Shown here piece by piece: positions 42,576-50,574 of a stretch of DNA of 56,243 nucleotides. Source of the DNA: Candidatus Gastranaerophilales bacterium (lineage in GTDB: Bacteria; Cyanobacteriota; Vampirovibrionia; Gastranaerophilales; Gastranaerophilaceae); contig CALUQN010000015.1 in assembly GCA_944322945.1 (NCBI GenBank), forward strand, positions 1 through 56,243. Reading direction: 5' to 3'. The notes below the pieces were generated by a model. The model saw only the letters and a program-made list of their open reading frames with translations, was not told the origin of the DNA and searched no databases. The position numbers were made by a program, and so were the translations under genes. The stretch's first letter is position 1, and each line of letters opens with the position of its first letter.

Positions 42576-43674
42576 AACTGTCTGGGATAAATACGCTCAA
42601 GTCCTTGTAGATTATTCAACCAATGTCCAAAAAGGTGATTTGGTGCAAATTCGTGCCACAAGCGTTTATGCTAAAGACCTTGTGAAAGCCGTATACAAAC
42701 GAGTAATCGAAAAAGGTGCGCACGCTATTGTCAGAACATCCATTGAAGATATGTCCGATTTGTTTATCAAACTCGCCACAGATGAGCAGCTCGACTATGT
42801 TGACCCGATTACAAAACTTGAATACGAAACAGTTGACAAATTTATCTCAATCGGTGCTCCATTGAACACAAAAAATATGGCGCGTGCAGACTTGAAAAAA
42901 CTTGCGCGCCGCGGTAAAGCAACAAAACAATTGTCGGAAATCCTGATGAATCGTTCTGCAAACGGTGACGCAAGCTGGGTTATTGCGGATGTTCCGACCC
43001 ATGCGCTTGCTCAGGAAGCTAAAATGTCCTTGGATGAATATTCGGAATTTCTTTTCAAATCCTGCTATCTGGATTTGGATGACCCTGTTGCAAAATTGAA
43101 AGAACTGGATGAAAAGCAGACAAAATGGGCTAATTACCTGAATAATGTCAAAAAAATCCGCATAACAGGGGACAAAACCGATATTACCTTCGGGGTTGAG
43201 GGCAGAAAATGGATTAGCTGTTCCGGTGTAAATAACTATCCTGACGGCGAAGTGTTTACATCGCCTGTAGAAGATGACGTAAACGGGGAAATTTATTTTG
43301 ATTTTCCGCAGAATTACCGCGGCAACTCTGCGACCGGCGTTCATTTATGGATTGAAAACGGAAAAATTGTTAAATCAGAAGCCGAAACAGGGCTGGATTT
43401 TCTGAACGCAATGCTTGATATGGATGAGGGTTCACGGTTTATCGGCGAAATTGCTGTCGGAACAAACGATGAAATTCAGGAAATAACCGGCAGTATTCTC
43501 TTTGATGAAAAAATCGGCGGTTCCATCCACATGGCAGTAGGTGCTTCTTATCCGGAAACCGGCGGCAAAAACGTTTCCGGTCTGCATTGGGATATGATTA
43601 AGAACATGAAGAACGGTGGGAAAATTTTTGCTGATGATGTTCTAATCTACGAAAACGGCAAATTTCTCATTTAA
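42568..43674 (+). CDS. M29-family metallo-aminopeptidase (aminopeptidase T/AmpS-like)
   Basis: 368 residues, typical length. The C-terminal metal site is clear: YPDGEVFTSPVEDDVNGE, GEIAVGTND and HMAVGASYPETGGKNVSGLHWDMI, which contain the Glu, His and Asp ligands of the two-cobalt or two-zinc centre. A cytoplasmic exopeptidase that removes N-terminal residues from peptides. Its start overlaps lpxA by 8 bases, so the two are translationally linked despite unrelated functions. Confidence 0.93.
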   Translation: MNKTVWDKYAQVLVDYSTNVQKGDLVQIRATSVYAKDLVKAVYKRVIEKGAHAIVRTSIEDMSDLFIKLATDEQLDYVDPITKLEYETVDKFISIGAPLNTKNMARADLKKLARRGKATKQLSEILMNRSANGDASWVIADVPTHALAQEAKMSLDEYSEFLFKSCYLDLDDPVAKLKELDEKQTKWANYLNNVKKIRITGDKTDITFGVEGRKWISCSGVNNYPDGEVFTSPVEDDVNGEIYFDFPQNYRGNSATGVHLWIENGKIVKSEAETGLDFLNAMLDMDEGSRFIGEIAVGTNDEIQEITGSILFDEKIGGSIHMAVGASYPETGGKNVSGLHWDMIKNMKNGGKIFADDVLIYENGKFLI

Positions 43675-43719
43675 TTTTGGGATTTGCAGCAAATTCTACA
43701 GATATTATTTAAATGTCCG

Positions 43720-43805
43720 TCATTCTGAACCCGATAGCCATTCAGGGGTGAAAAATCTCTTTTTTATTGAGATTCTTCTGGCTAAAGCCCTCAGAATGAC
43801 GGGCT
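43720..43805. repeat. Palindromic element with CGTCATTCTGA termini
   Basis: CGTCATTCTGA at the left end and TCAGAATGACG at the right end are perfect 11-base inverted repeats. Inside, AATCTC...GAGATT forms another hairpin, and AGATTCTTCTGGCTAAAGC is shared with 10192-10265. Confidence 0.75.
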
Positions 43806-43888
43806 TTTAATATTTATGGAAGTTTCTGTATTTGACATTGTCAGAGTCAGGTGGTATGATGTACATCCAAGATTAGAGGATTTGTATC

Positions 43889-44233
43889 ATGAAAATATCG
43901 TCAATTCCGGCAGTTCCGCCCGTCAGGCAAAAGTTAACCGCTCTGTATCACGACAAAGTTTTTTCTATGATGAAAGGCGACTACAAAGGTTACAAAAATG
44001 CTTCTGTAGAATACGCTAAACTTGCTGTTGATAATTTTGAAGAGGTTACGAAAATTCAAAAAGTTAAAGTCAGTGTTCCGTTTTTCTCGAAAATAAACTT
44101 TAATGCAATGAAAGTATGGTTTTTAGACCATTTCAGGAGAAAGACGCCTGAAGAAAAAGCTCTTTATCAGATGGGTAAAGACTACAAACTCCGTCAGGAC
44201 ATTTTTCAACAGCAGAATGATTTCCGGCGGTAA
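43889..44233 (+). CDS. Hypothetical basic protein
   Basis: 114 residues, not recognised. AGAGGA lies 9 bases before the ATG, which is preferred over an out-of-frame start at 43816. The N-terminus MKISSIPAVPP resembles the opening of the tagged proteins but lacks the Phe-x-Gly. The remainder is rich in Lys, Phe, Tyr and Gln, with no membrane helix or known motif. Alone between the aminopeptidase gene and a small acidic gene. Confidence 0.65.
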   Translation: MKISSIPAVPPVRQKLTALYHDKVFSMMKGDYKGYKNASVEYAKLAVDNFEEVTKIQKVKVSVPFFSKINFNAMKVWFLDHFRRKTPEEKALYQMGKDYKLRQDIFQQQNDFRR

Positions 44234-44327
44234 AATATTTTTTCTGTAAAATTGCTTAACATACCAGAAAAATATTAATAATATTTCCTGTTTTTTATAT
44301 TATAATAAAACTGGAGGTATTGGAATT

Positions 44328-44519
44328 ATGAGTGATGAAGCAGAAATCAAGCTGGAAGCAATCAACGAAGAAATGATAATAATTCATTCAATGCACAGTG
44401 TACTCCAGGATTCAATAAGGTTTCGAGAATTTCACGAAAACAAAAATGTCATGGGTGAATACAGTGTTGTCATGGAAATTATGGACAGGCACATGAGGAA
44501 TATTATAGATTTATTCTGA
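44328..44519 (+). CDS. Small acidic helical protein
   Basis: 63 residues rich in Glu, Met, Ile and His, with predicted helices and no Cys. CTGGAGG precedes the ATG and a TATAAT-like box (TATTATAATAA) lies about 30 bases upstream; a terminator follows immediately. That arrangement supports a real monocistronic small gene. Function unknown. Confidence 0.65.
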   Translation: MSDEAEIKLEAINEEMIIIHSMHSVLQDSIRFREFHENKNVMGEYSVVMEIMDRHMRNIIDLF

Positions 44520-44526
44520 TAAGACA

Positions 44527-44566
44527 AAACAAAACCGCCTCTTTTTATCTTAAAGAAGCGGTTTTT
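44527..44566. terminator. Bidirectional terminator between convergent genes
   Basis: AAAACCGC pairs with GCGGTTTT, with partial pairing of CTCTTT and AAAGAA inside and T-runs on both strands. It serves the small acidic gene on the left and pfp on the right. Confidence 0.85.
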
Positions 44567-44595
44567 GATTTTAGTATTCTGCGCGTCAGAAACCT

Positions 44596-46278
44596 CTATA
44601 CAGAAGCTAAAGATTTAGCTCTTTCAAGCTGGAGCGTGCAGGTTGTAATATCGCAGACTGAAGAAGGTCCGAAATATTGAATAGCGCCCGGGAAGAGGTA
44701 TCTGTCATTCATAGCCCAGTCTTCTCTGTTTTGTTCCAGTTGTTTGAACACCGGCCCGTTGAGTTCAACGAGGGCTTTTTGGATAACAGGTTTCATTTCA
44801 CCGTGGCGTTTTTCCATATTCATCATCATAGTGAGCGGAACGCCGCCTGCAATCCATTCGGAAGCCGGAGCTGTGAGATTTCTTACAGATGACAGGTAGC
44901 CTGTCAAACCGAAATTAATGAGCGCAAAAGCGTTAAATCCGAGTGAATAGCAGTAATCAGCGTCAAAGTTAGACGGGAATGCGCATCTTCCTTCATAACC
45001 GAAGAAGTGAGACTGCGGTGAGAATTTACCGATATATTCACCTTGAGATTTAATTTCATCTAATCTTGTTTCAATCATTTCGATTAATAATTTTTCTGTT
45101 TCGATTTTAGAAACCTGAACATTGCCGTGCGGGTCGCGGTCTGCGAGCAATTGAGTTTTAATCAAAGCCGGCAGAGAGTTGTATACCTTAGCATTAGCAG
45201 GGTCGAGTCTGTTTTCAACGATATCGAATTTTTCTCTGATAGTTGTGGCGTTAACAAAAGCCGGATCAGTTTCCAGCGCAGCCATAATATCATTGAGGTT
45301 GGCAATCATAGATTTCATTTCAGGAATAAATTCAATCAAGCCTTCCGGAATAACAGCGATACCGAAGTTTTTGCCCATATCAGCACGTCTTACGATGATA
45401 TCAGTCATATAGTTAACGATAGATTCGAGAGACATTTTCTTTTGTTCAACTTCTTCAGAAATCAAAGTGATATTCGGCTGAGTTTGGAGGGCAGCTTCAA
45501 GAGCTACGTGGGAAGCGCTTCTGCCCATAATTTTAACAAAGTGCCAGTATTTTTTAGCGGAATTAGCATCGCGTTCAATGTTACCGATTAATTCAGCATA
45601 AGTTTTTGTGGCGGTATCAAACCCGAAAGAGATTTCGATTTGTTCATTTTTTAAGTCGCCGTCGATAGTTTTCGGGCAGCCGATAACCTGAATACCGGTG
45701 TTATTTTTAACAAACCATTCGGCAAGCAATGCTGCGTTTGTGTTGGAATCGTCGCCGCCGATGATGACAACGGCAGAGATGTTCAATTTTTTGCAGACAT
45801 CAAGTGATTTTTTGAACTGTTCTTCTGTTTCCAGTTTAGTTCTGCCTGAACCGATAATATCAAAACCGCCGGTGTTTCTGTATTCGTTCATAAATTCATC
45901 GGTAAATTCAATGTATTTGCCGTCGATAATACCTGACGGTCCGCCTAAGAAACCGTAGAGTTTGTTAGCGGAGTTAGCTTGTTTAAGAGCGTCATACAAA
46001 CCTGCAATAACGTTGTGACCGCCGGGAGCCTGACCGCCGGAGAGGATAACGCCGACATTTCTGACGTTAGAGGTTGAAGTTTTAGCGGTATTTTTGAAAG
46101 TAACAACCGGTTTTCCGTAGGTATTTTTGAATAATTCATTGATTTGTGCCTGGTCGCGGACAGATTGAGTCGGGGCGCCTTCGTGCAATTCAAGTGAATT
46201 AATACCTTGTGCAAGGGTAGCCGGAAGTTTTGGCTGATACTTTAATCTTTCGATTTGTAATGGTGAAAGTTTTTTCAT
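44596..46278 (-). CDS. pfp: Diphosphate-dependent 6-phosphofructokinase
   Basis: 560 residues from the ATG at 46278 ([12 protein letters not shown]), preceded by AAGGAAGAG; the frame runs 51 codons further upstream through repeat sequence and is not real there. The length and motifs match the long plant/Borrelia-type PPi-[12 protein letters not shown] (81-89), GGDDSNTNA (174-182) and PKTIDGDLK (202-210). The Asp in GGDDS is the residue associated with PPi rather than ATP use. It interconverts fructose 6-phosphate and fructose 1,6-bisphosphate reversibly, saving ATP in fermentative glycolysis. Monocistronic. Confidence 0.95.
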   Translation of the reverse strand: MKKLSPLQIERLKYQPKLPATLAQGINSLELHEGAPTQSVRDQAQINELFKNTYGKPVVTFKNTAKTSTSNVRNVGVILSGGQAPGGHNVIAGLYDALKQANSANKLYGFLGGPSGIIDGKYIEFTDEFMNEYRNTGGFDIIGSGRTKLETEEQFKKSLDVCKKLNISAVVIIGGDDSNTNAALLAEWFVKNNTGIQVIGCPKTIDGDLKNEQIEISFGFDTATKTYAELIGNIERDANSAKKYWHFVKIMGRSASHVALEAALQTQPNITLISEEVEQKKMSLESIVNYMTDIIVRRADMGKNFGIAVIPEGLIEFIPEMKSMIANLNDIMAALETDPAFVNATTIREKFDIVENRLDPANAKVYNSLPALIKTQLLADRDPHGNVQVSKIETEKLLIEMIETRLDEIKSQGEYIGKFSPQSHFFGYEGRCAFPSNFDADYCYSLGFNAFALINFGLTGYLSSVRNLTAPASEWIAGGVPLTMMMNMEKRHGEMKPVIQKALVELNGPVFKQLEQNREDWAMNDRYLFPGAIQYFGPSSVCDITTCTLQLERAKSLASV

Positions 46279-46902
46279 AATCTCTTCCTTTTTGTTTGGA
46301 TGTACATATAACAATAATATTGTACAACAAATATTAATTAAGTGAATAGCAACTAAGTGACCAGGTGAATAGTGAGTAGTGAATAGAGGTTTACAGTAAA
46401 TGACCAGGTGATCAGGTGAATAAGTGACCAAGTGGTTAAGTGAACGGTCTGGCAGTGTTTGTCTCTTTTCCCCTCTCCCGATTTGGAGAGGGTGGCACGT
46501 AGTGCCGGGTGAGGGGGCAAACGTTACGTTTGCATCACTATTCTTTCTACAGACTGAAATACCGCCTTTTGAAGATGTTCAAGAAACCTTAAAAGTCTTT
46601 GAAAATCCGGTTTTTATTACGCCCGTAAGAGCTTTTCAATATTCTCCCCTCTCCCGATTTGGAGAGGGTGGCACGTAGTGCCGGGTGAGGGGACAAACTT
46701 TCATGTTTGCTCCCCACCCTAGCCCTCCCCGACCCGGGGAGGGAATAAAGAGAGATATAGGGTGGGCAAAGCGGACGCGTGCCCACATATTTCTTTAGCG
46801 CTTACGTGCAGGTGTTTATGTCGGTTTGGCATACTTGCCCAACAATGCCACCATCAATCTGACTTGACAGTTTTTTGAAACGCGTGGTTAAATAGAACTA
46901 AT
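46279..46902. repeat. Intergenic repeat mosaic upstream of pfp
   Basis: No gene. Runs of GTGAATAG/GTGACCAGGTG (46338-46445) form an irregular tandem. Two copies of CCCCTCTCCCGATTTGGAGAGGGTGGCACGTAGTGCCGGGTGAGGG (46468-46516 and 46645-46692) flank the roughly 140-base module on the minus strand (46515-46645). CCCTCCCCGACCCGGGGAGGG (46723-46743) and GGGTGGGCAAAGCGGACGCGTGCCCAC (46760-46786) follow. The promoter of the next gene is at 46864-46893. Confidence 0.8.
46864..46893 (+). promoter_or_regulatory. Promoter for a leaderless or near-leaderless mRNA
   Basis: A perfect TTGACA (46864-46869) is followed at 18 bases by TTAAAT (46888-46893). The ATG is at 46903, only 9 bases past the -10 box, and no Shine-Dalgarno is present. 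Confidence 0.65.
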
Positions 46903-47499
46903 ATGGAAAAGATTAAAAATATTTTATTGATTGTCCTAATTTTACTATGCACGGCGCCAATGGCATTAGCAGAAAAATTGCCGGAGAATATCATTGAGTT
47001 TAAATATGGCGGACCTGATACGTATGTTCCGTACCGTCAGTATTTTTCTGAATATACGGAGAGATTATCCAAGGCGTTCCAGCCGAAAGGAAAGTTTCCC
47101 TGGCGAACTTTTATTTTTACAGATGTGCGTTATTTAATCCATAAAGATGGCAGCATATCAAATTTAGAGATAATAGACAGCAGCACAGAAAATTATGAAT
47201 ATTACATATCAAAATACAATCCTATAGGCCGCTACAGAGCAAAGAAAGCAAGCCCCAAAATGGATAAATATGTAACTGAAATAATAAAGAATAATCCACC
47301 AAAACCGTTTTTAGACGGAATGGATTATGATGTAATACAAATAGAAATTCAGAGTGGGTATTATAAAAAATCAAAGAAAATATATTACCACTATAATTGG
47401 GCTGGTGTTTATAATGCAGTTAAAAAGAAAAATTATCCTCCATTATTTACCATATATCTCATACACGACAGCAGAAAAATATTGAGGGATAAGAAATGA
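46903..47499 (+). CDS. Secreted TonB-C-terminal-like protein, copy 1
   Basis: 198 residues. Signal peptide 1-23 (hydrophobic core, cut after MALA). The mature part contains RYLIHKDGSISNLEIIDSS, then KMDKYVTEIIKNNPPKPFL and a final strand, matching the beta-alpha-beta layout of TonB C-terminal-like domains (HKDGSI...SS...PF). There is no N-terminal membrane anchor beyond the signal, so it is not a complete TonB energiser; a periplasmic binding or scaffolding role is possible. Its stop overlaps the start of a paralogue in an ATGA. Translation probably initiates without a Shine-Dalgarno. Family call by eye. Confidence 0.75.
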   Translation: MEKIKNILLIVLILLCTAPMALAEKLPENIIEFKYGGPDTYVPYRQYFSEYTERLSKAFQPKGKFPWRTFIFTDVRYLIHKDGSISNLEIIDSSTENYEYYISKYNPIGRYRAKKASPKMDKYVTEIIKNNPPKPFLDGMDYDVIQIEIQSGYYKKSKKIYYHYNWAGVYNAVKKKNYPPLFTIYLIHDSRKILRDKK

Positions 47500-48077
47500 A
47501 GAAAGTTTTGTTGTTATTTATAGCATTGATACTATGCGCAGTGCCTATGGCATTAGCAGAAAAAATGCCGGTAGATACCAGTAAATTTATTTCCGGAGGT
47601 AGAGAAGCATACACTCCATACTTGCAGTATTTTTCTGAATATACAGAAAGATTATCCAGTGCGTTCCAGCCGAAAGGGAAATTCCCATGGCGAACTTTCA
47701 TTTTTACAACCGTGCAGTATTTAATCCATAAAGACGGCAGCCTATCAAATTTCGAGATAATAGACAGCAGCACTGAAAATTATGAATATTACATATCAAA
47801 ATACAATCCTATAGGCCGCTACAGAGCAAGAAAAGCAAGCCCCAAAATGGATAAATATGTAACTGAAATAATAAAGAATAATCCACCAAAACCGTTTTTA
47901 GAGGGTATGGATTGCGAAACTATCAGAGTAGAAGTCCAGACCGGATATTTTAAAAGGTCTGATGAAGTATCATATATGGTAAATACAGCAGGCTGCTATG
48001 TTCCGTCAAATAATACTTATGTCTTACCTAAATTTACCATATATCTCTGTCACGACAGCAGAAAAATTTTCAAATAA
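47496..48077 (+). CDS. Secreted TonB-C-terminal-like protein, copy 2
   Basis: 193 residues, paralogue of the preceding gene, with a signal peptide (cut after MALA). The ATG overlaps the upstream stop by 4 bases. The middle of the gene (about 47763-47902) is nearly identical at DNA level to 47172-47311, with only a few differences, while the first third and the last 40 codons are diverged; copy 2 ends with a Cys-containing AGCYVP and LCHDSRK. The pattern suggests recent gene conversion of the core. Periplasmic; function unknown. Confidence 0.75.
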   Translation: MKKVLLLFIALILCAVPMALAEKMPVDTSKFISGGREAYTPYLQYFSEYTERLSSAFQPKGKFPWRTFIFTTVQYLIHKDGSLSNFEIIDSSTENYEYYISKYNPIGRYRARKASPKMDKYVTEIIKNNPPKPFLEGMDCETIRVEVQTGYFKRSDEVSYMVNTAGCYVPSNNTYVLPKFTIYLCHDSRKIFK

Positions 48078-48130
48078 ACGTCACACACATTGCACATTTC
48101 ACAAAGAATTCCCGGAAAGGAATTTTTTAA

Positions 48131-49159
48131 ATGAACACTTTAGAACAGAAAGGACACCACATTGACCACTCAAAAGCAAACATATACCTCCAGCTGAACA
48201 ATGTCTCTGGGGAATATTTCTCAAATAAGCCAAACCCTGACCCGGATTTGCCCGATGGGTGGAGAAGATTAGATGGTAAACATATAAAAGGTACCAACTT
48301 CAAAGGCGTATTGTTCACCAACGGCGAGGAGTACGCGTTTGTGTTTTTAGGTACTGATGTAAAAAGCCCCAAAGATTGGGCGGCGAATGCTCAGATGTCT
48401 CTGGGCAGCTCTAACACACAGTGCAAGCAGGCGGTTGAATTTTGTGAGGATATGCTCTCCGCCTACAATATTGACCCGTCAAAGGTTACAGCTGTTGGCA
48501 ATTCCGAAGGCGCCCGCGAGGTTATTGAAGTTTTGCAGCAAACCCCGATTAAAAACGGTGTAACTTTTAACGGCTATATGCGTGTTGATAAAGCCGACTA
48601 CCCGCCTGAAAATTTTAAAAATCTGGTGAACTACCGTACGGAAAAAGATATTATCTCCAAGTGCGGCAAAACAATCGGCAAGGATTTTATCGTGCCGGTT
48701 AAAGATGAGGTTAATCTCAAGCCTGTTTACGAAATAATCCAGTCCCACAGGATTGATAATATTGATAAAATAACAAATAAAAATGCTATTCCGGCAAAAG
48801 AATACGCTAGTGTTACCGGCAAAAAATTTAAAAATAAATACGGCGAGGGAATCCTTACACCGGAAGAAATCGGCGGCATTCCGAAAGAACTTTATCCGAT
48901 AGTAGACGCGGATGTCAATGAAAGGCTGCAGAAAGGAGCTGTGGCAAATGAAGCTTATAATCAGATATTTATGCCGTTGGACGAGGTGCCTGACAGTATT
49001 TTTAATAATTCGGAAGAGTATATTTTTGAATGGGTATCGGAACCTGATTCCTGTGAGAAATGCCGGCAGCTGGACGGCAGGCGTTACAAGAGGTTTGAAG
49101 ATATTCCGGAAATTCCGCATCCGAATTGCAAATGCAGACTAAAACTTATTGCAAAATAA
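48131..49159 (+). CDS. Lipase-like protein with C-terminal Cys/His (phage Mu F-like) tail
   Basis: 342 residues; GGAAAGGAA precedes the ATG and there is no signal peptide. Residues 60-210 resemble a class 3 lipase/DUF2974-type alpha/beta hydrolase: VFLGTDVKSPKDWAANAQ (71-88), nucleophile elbow VGNSEG (Ser 125), NYRTEKDIIS (Asp 173) and SHRIDNI (His 206), a credible triad. The last 37 residues contain CxxC (308, 311) and HPNCKC (His 330, Cys 333, Cys 335), as in the C-terminus of phage Mu F/SPP1 gp7-like minor head proteins. No phage genes are nearby. An effector, toxin or stray domain fusion are all possible; the function is unknown. Confidence 0.75.
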   Translation: MNTLEQKGHHIDHSKANIYLQLNNVSGEYFSNKPNPDPDLPDGWRRLDGKHIKGTNFKGVLFTNGEEYAFVFLGTDVKSPKDWAANAQMSLGSSNTQCKQAVEFCEDMLSAYNIDPSKVTAVGNSEGAREVIEVLQQTPIKNGVTFNGYMRVDKADYPPENFKNLVNYRTEKDIISKCGKTIGKDFIVPVKDEVNLKPVYEIIQSHRIDNIDKITNKNAIPAKEYASVTGKKFKNKYGEGILTPEEIGGIPKELYPIVDADVNERLQKGAVANEAYNQIFMPLDEVPDSIFNNSEEYIFEWVSEPDSCEKCRQLDGRRYKRFEDIPEIPHPNCKCRLKLIAK

Positions 49160-49980
49160 AAAGACACGTGGTGGGCACGCATACGCTTTGCCCACCCTAT
49201 AACGCTCATGTTTCCCCCCCCCACCTAGCCTCCCCCACACAAAGTGGGGGGAGGAACTAGTTAATGTAACCCTCTATTCACTACTCACTATTCACTAGTC
49301 ACCAGTTATTGTAGGTCAGGCAGTGCCTGACATTAAACTTTGTATTTTGTTGCTCCCCACCCTAGCCCTCCCCGACCCGGGGAGGGAATAAAGTCATTAA
49401 GCTTTTACGGACGCGACAAAAGCCGACTGTAAAAAGAATTACTAAAATTTTTTGAACATCTTCAAAAGGCGGTACTTCAGTTTGCGGAAATAGTACTGAT
49501 GCAGACATCTTGTTTGCTGTCATCCTGAAAGCATAGAAAATCCGTTTAGAAAGGACGATAGGACATTAAGACGTTAGGACGCTAAGTTCATTTAACCCTC
49601 TCCTGATTTGGAGAGGAGTGTTTATTGTTCCTCCCCCCACATTGTGTGGGGGAGGTTAGGTGGGGGGCAAATGTTGGTGACTAGTGAATAGTGAGTAGTG
49701 AATAGACAATTACATTAAGTGACTAAGTGATTGAGTGATTTACATAATTATATTACCCTCTCCTATGGGGATTGGTTGAATTTACAACGCCAGACCTAAT
49801 ATTGAACCCCCACAAAGAATTTCAGACGCTCATACTTCGCGTCGAAATTCTATTCTCCCCCTTGGAGAGAAGTATAGTTGTCAGGCATTGCTCCATTCAC
49901 GTCTTTCGCCGGCGTTCACCCGACAAAAAAACAGTTTCCGGCATGCAGCAAATTACTGCTAAATAAATAATTTACATTTC
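49160..49980. repeat. Intergenic repeat mosaic
   Basis: No gene. Pieces: GTGGGCACGC...TTTGCCCACC (49171-49197); CCCCCACACAAAGTGGGGG (49232-49250); a CACTATTCACTAGTCACC run (49275-49306); GTAGGTCAGGCAGTGCCTGAC (49312-49332); CCCTCCCCGACCCGGGGAGGG (49366-49386); the module on the plus strand (49392-49525); a CCTCTCCTGATTTGGAGAGG hairpin (49597-49616); and CCCCCCACATTGTGTGGGGG (49634-49653). From about 49760 the sequence is unique; 49816-49851 forms a 13-base-pair hairpin (AGAATTTC-a-GACGC / GCGTC-GAAATTCT). Confidence 0.75.
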
Positions 49981-50150
49981 TTAATAGAAAAATAAATCAT
50001 GGAAAACCATGCCAAAAGCATGATTTCATGACACGAGGAGGCTCAAACCATGTAATGACGCATGTTAGCGCATGATTGACTTCTCAAAACCCGCAAAATG
50101 GCGTCAATCCCGCGTTTTGTTACAAATGTTCATAATAACATGTTTTCCCC
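49981..50150. other. Structured unique region rich in CATG palindromes
   Basis: AAATCATG (49994-50001) and CATGATTT (50019-50026) form a perfect 8-base-pair hairpin. A strong GAGGAGG (50035-50041) is followed 8 bases later by an ATG whose next codon is TAA, a start-stop minimal ORF. GCATG...GCGCATG repeats follow. No protein-coding gene is supported; an untranslated RNA or regulatory leader is possible. Confidence 0.4.
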
Positions 50151-50178
50151 TTGCAATACATGGGTTATTTTCTATAAT
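50151..50178 (+). promoter_or_regulatory. Promoter upstream of the Cys-rich small gene and hpf
   Basis: TTGCAA (50151-50156), a 16-base spacer and TATAAT (50173-50178). The transcript would start near 50185 and carry a leader of about 117 bases to ATG 50302. Confidence 0.65.
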
Positions 50179-50184
50179 GTAATT

Positions 50185-50301
50185 AAGAGGTGCATGACGC
50201 TCTCAGGGGTGGAGGTTCAGGCGGCTGAAAACGCCTTGAATTTTCATGGGATATGTAGATAATTATTGGAGATAATATATAAGGTGTTTAGAAGTAGAGA
50301 T
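50185..50301 (+). promoter_or_regulatory. Structured 5' leader with possible 22-codon upstream ORF
   Basis: AGAG...CTCT and TTCAGGCG, loop GCTGAAAA, CGCC-t-TGAA form two consecutive hairpins. An ORF at 50194-50262 (ATG after AAGAGG, 22 codons, stop TAA) overlaps the hairpins. The conserved-looking GGGGTGGAGGTTCAGG suggests a structured RNA. Its location ahead of a raiA/hpf gene recalls the raiA-motif RNAs, but I cannot confirm a match. Confidence 0.4.
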
Positions 50302-50505
50302 ATGGGCAGAGCTGTAGCTGTTAGAAGATGGACGCCGACGGCTCTGGAATGTTATAAACGCGGATGTAATTGTGAGGGATGTTTTTACAGAGACTTTTTT
50401 AGCGGCTCATCCCAAAAATGCCAGATGAAAGCTTCTGTTTTGGAATTGGTAAGAGTTATCGGCACGCCTAACGTTGAATTACAGCAATTTATTTTGGAAG
50501 ATTAG
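50302..50505 (+). CDS. Small conserved-type cysteine-cluster protein
   Basis: 67 residues from ATG 50302 (GTG 50284 is an alternative, with GGAG 12 bases upstream). Four cysteines are arranged as CYKRGCNCEGC, with a fifth in SQKCQMK. The spacing suggests a metal or iron-sulfur site; the acidic C-terminus ends QFILED. I recall similar short proteins with RWTPxAxECYxRGCNCxGC in Firmicutes, but I cannot name a function. It lies 69 bases upstream of hpf, downstream of a structured leader. Confidence 0.7.
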   Translation: MGRAVAVRRWTPTALECYKRGCNCEGCFYRDFFSGSSQKCQMKASVLELVRVIGTPNVELQQFILED

Positions 50506-50574
50506 GTACAAAGCCCTTTAAAAATTCTGAAATATGTGTTATACTGTATAAGCGCAGTATAATAGGAGGTCTAA

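Noticed and set aside
46279-46431. 51-codon N-terminal extension of pfp
   Set aside because: It translates repeat DNA; a proper AAGGAAGAG and conserved N-terminus occur at the internal ATG 46278.
49772-49966. 64-residue open frame
   Set aside because: Covers a hairpin and a repeat fragment, with no ribosome site and no protein-like pattern.
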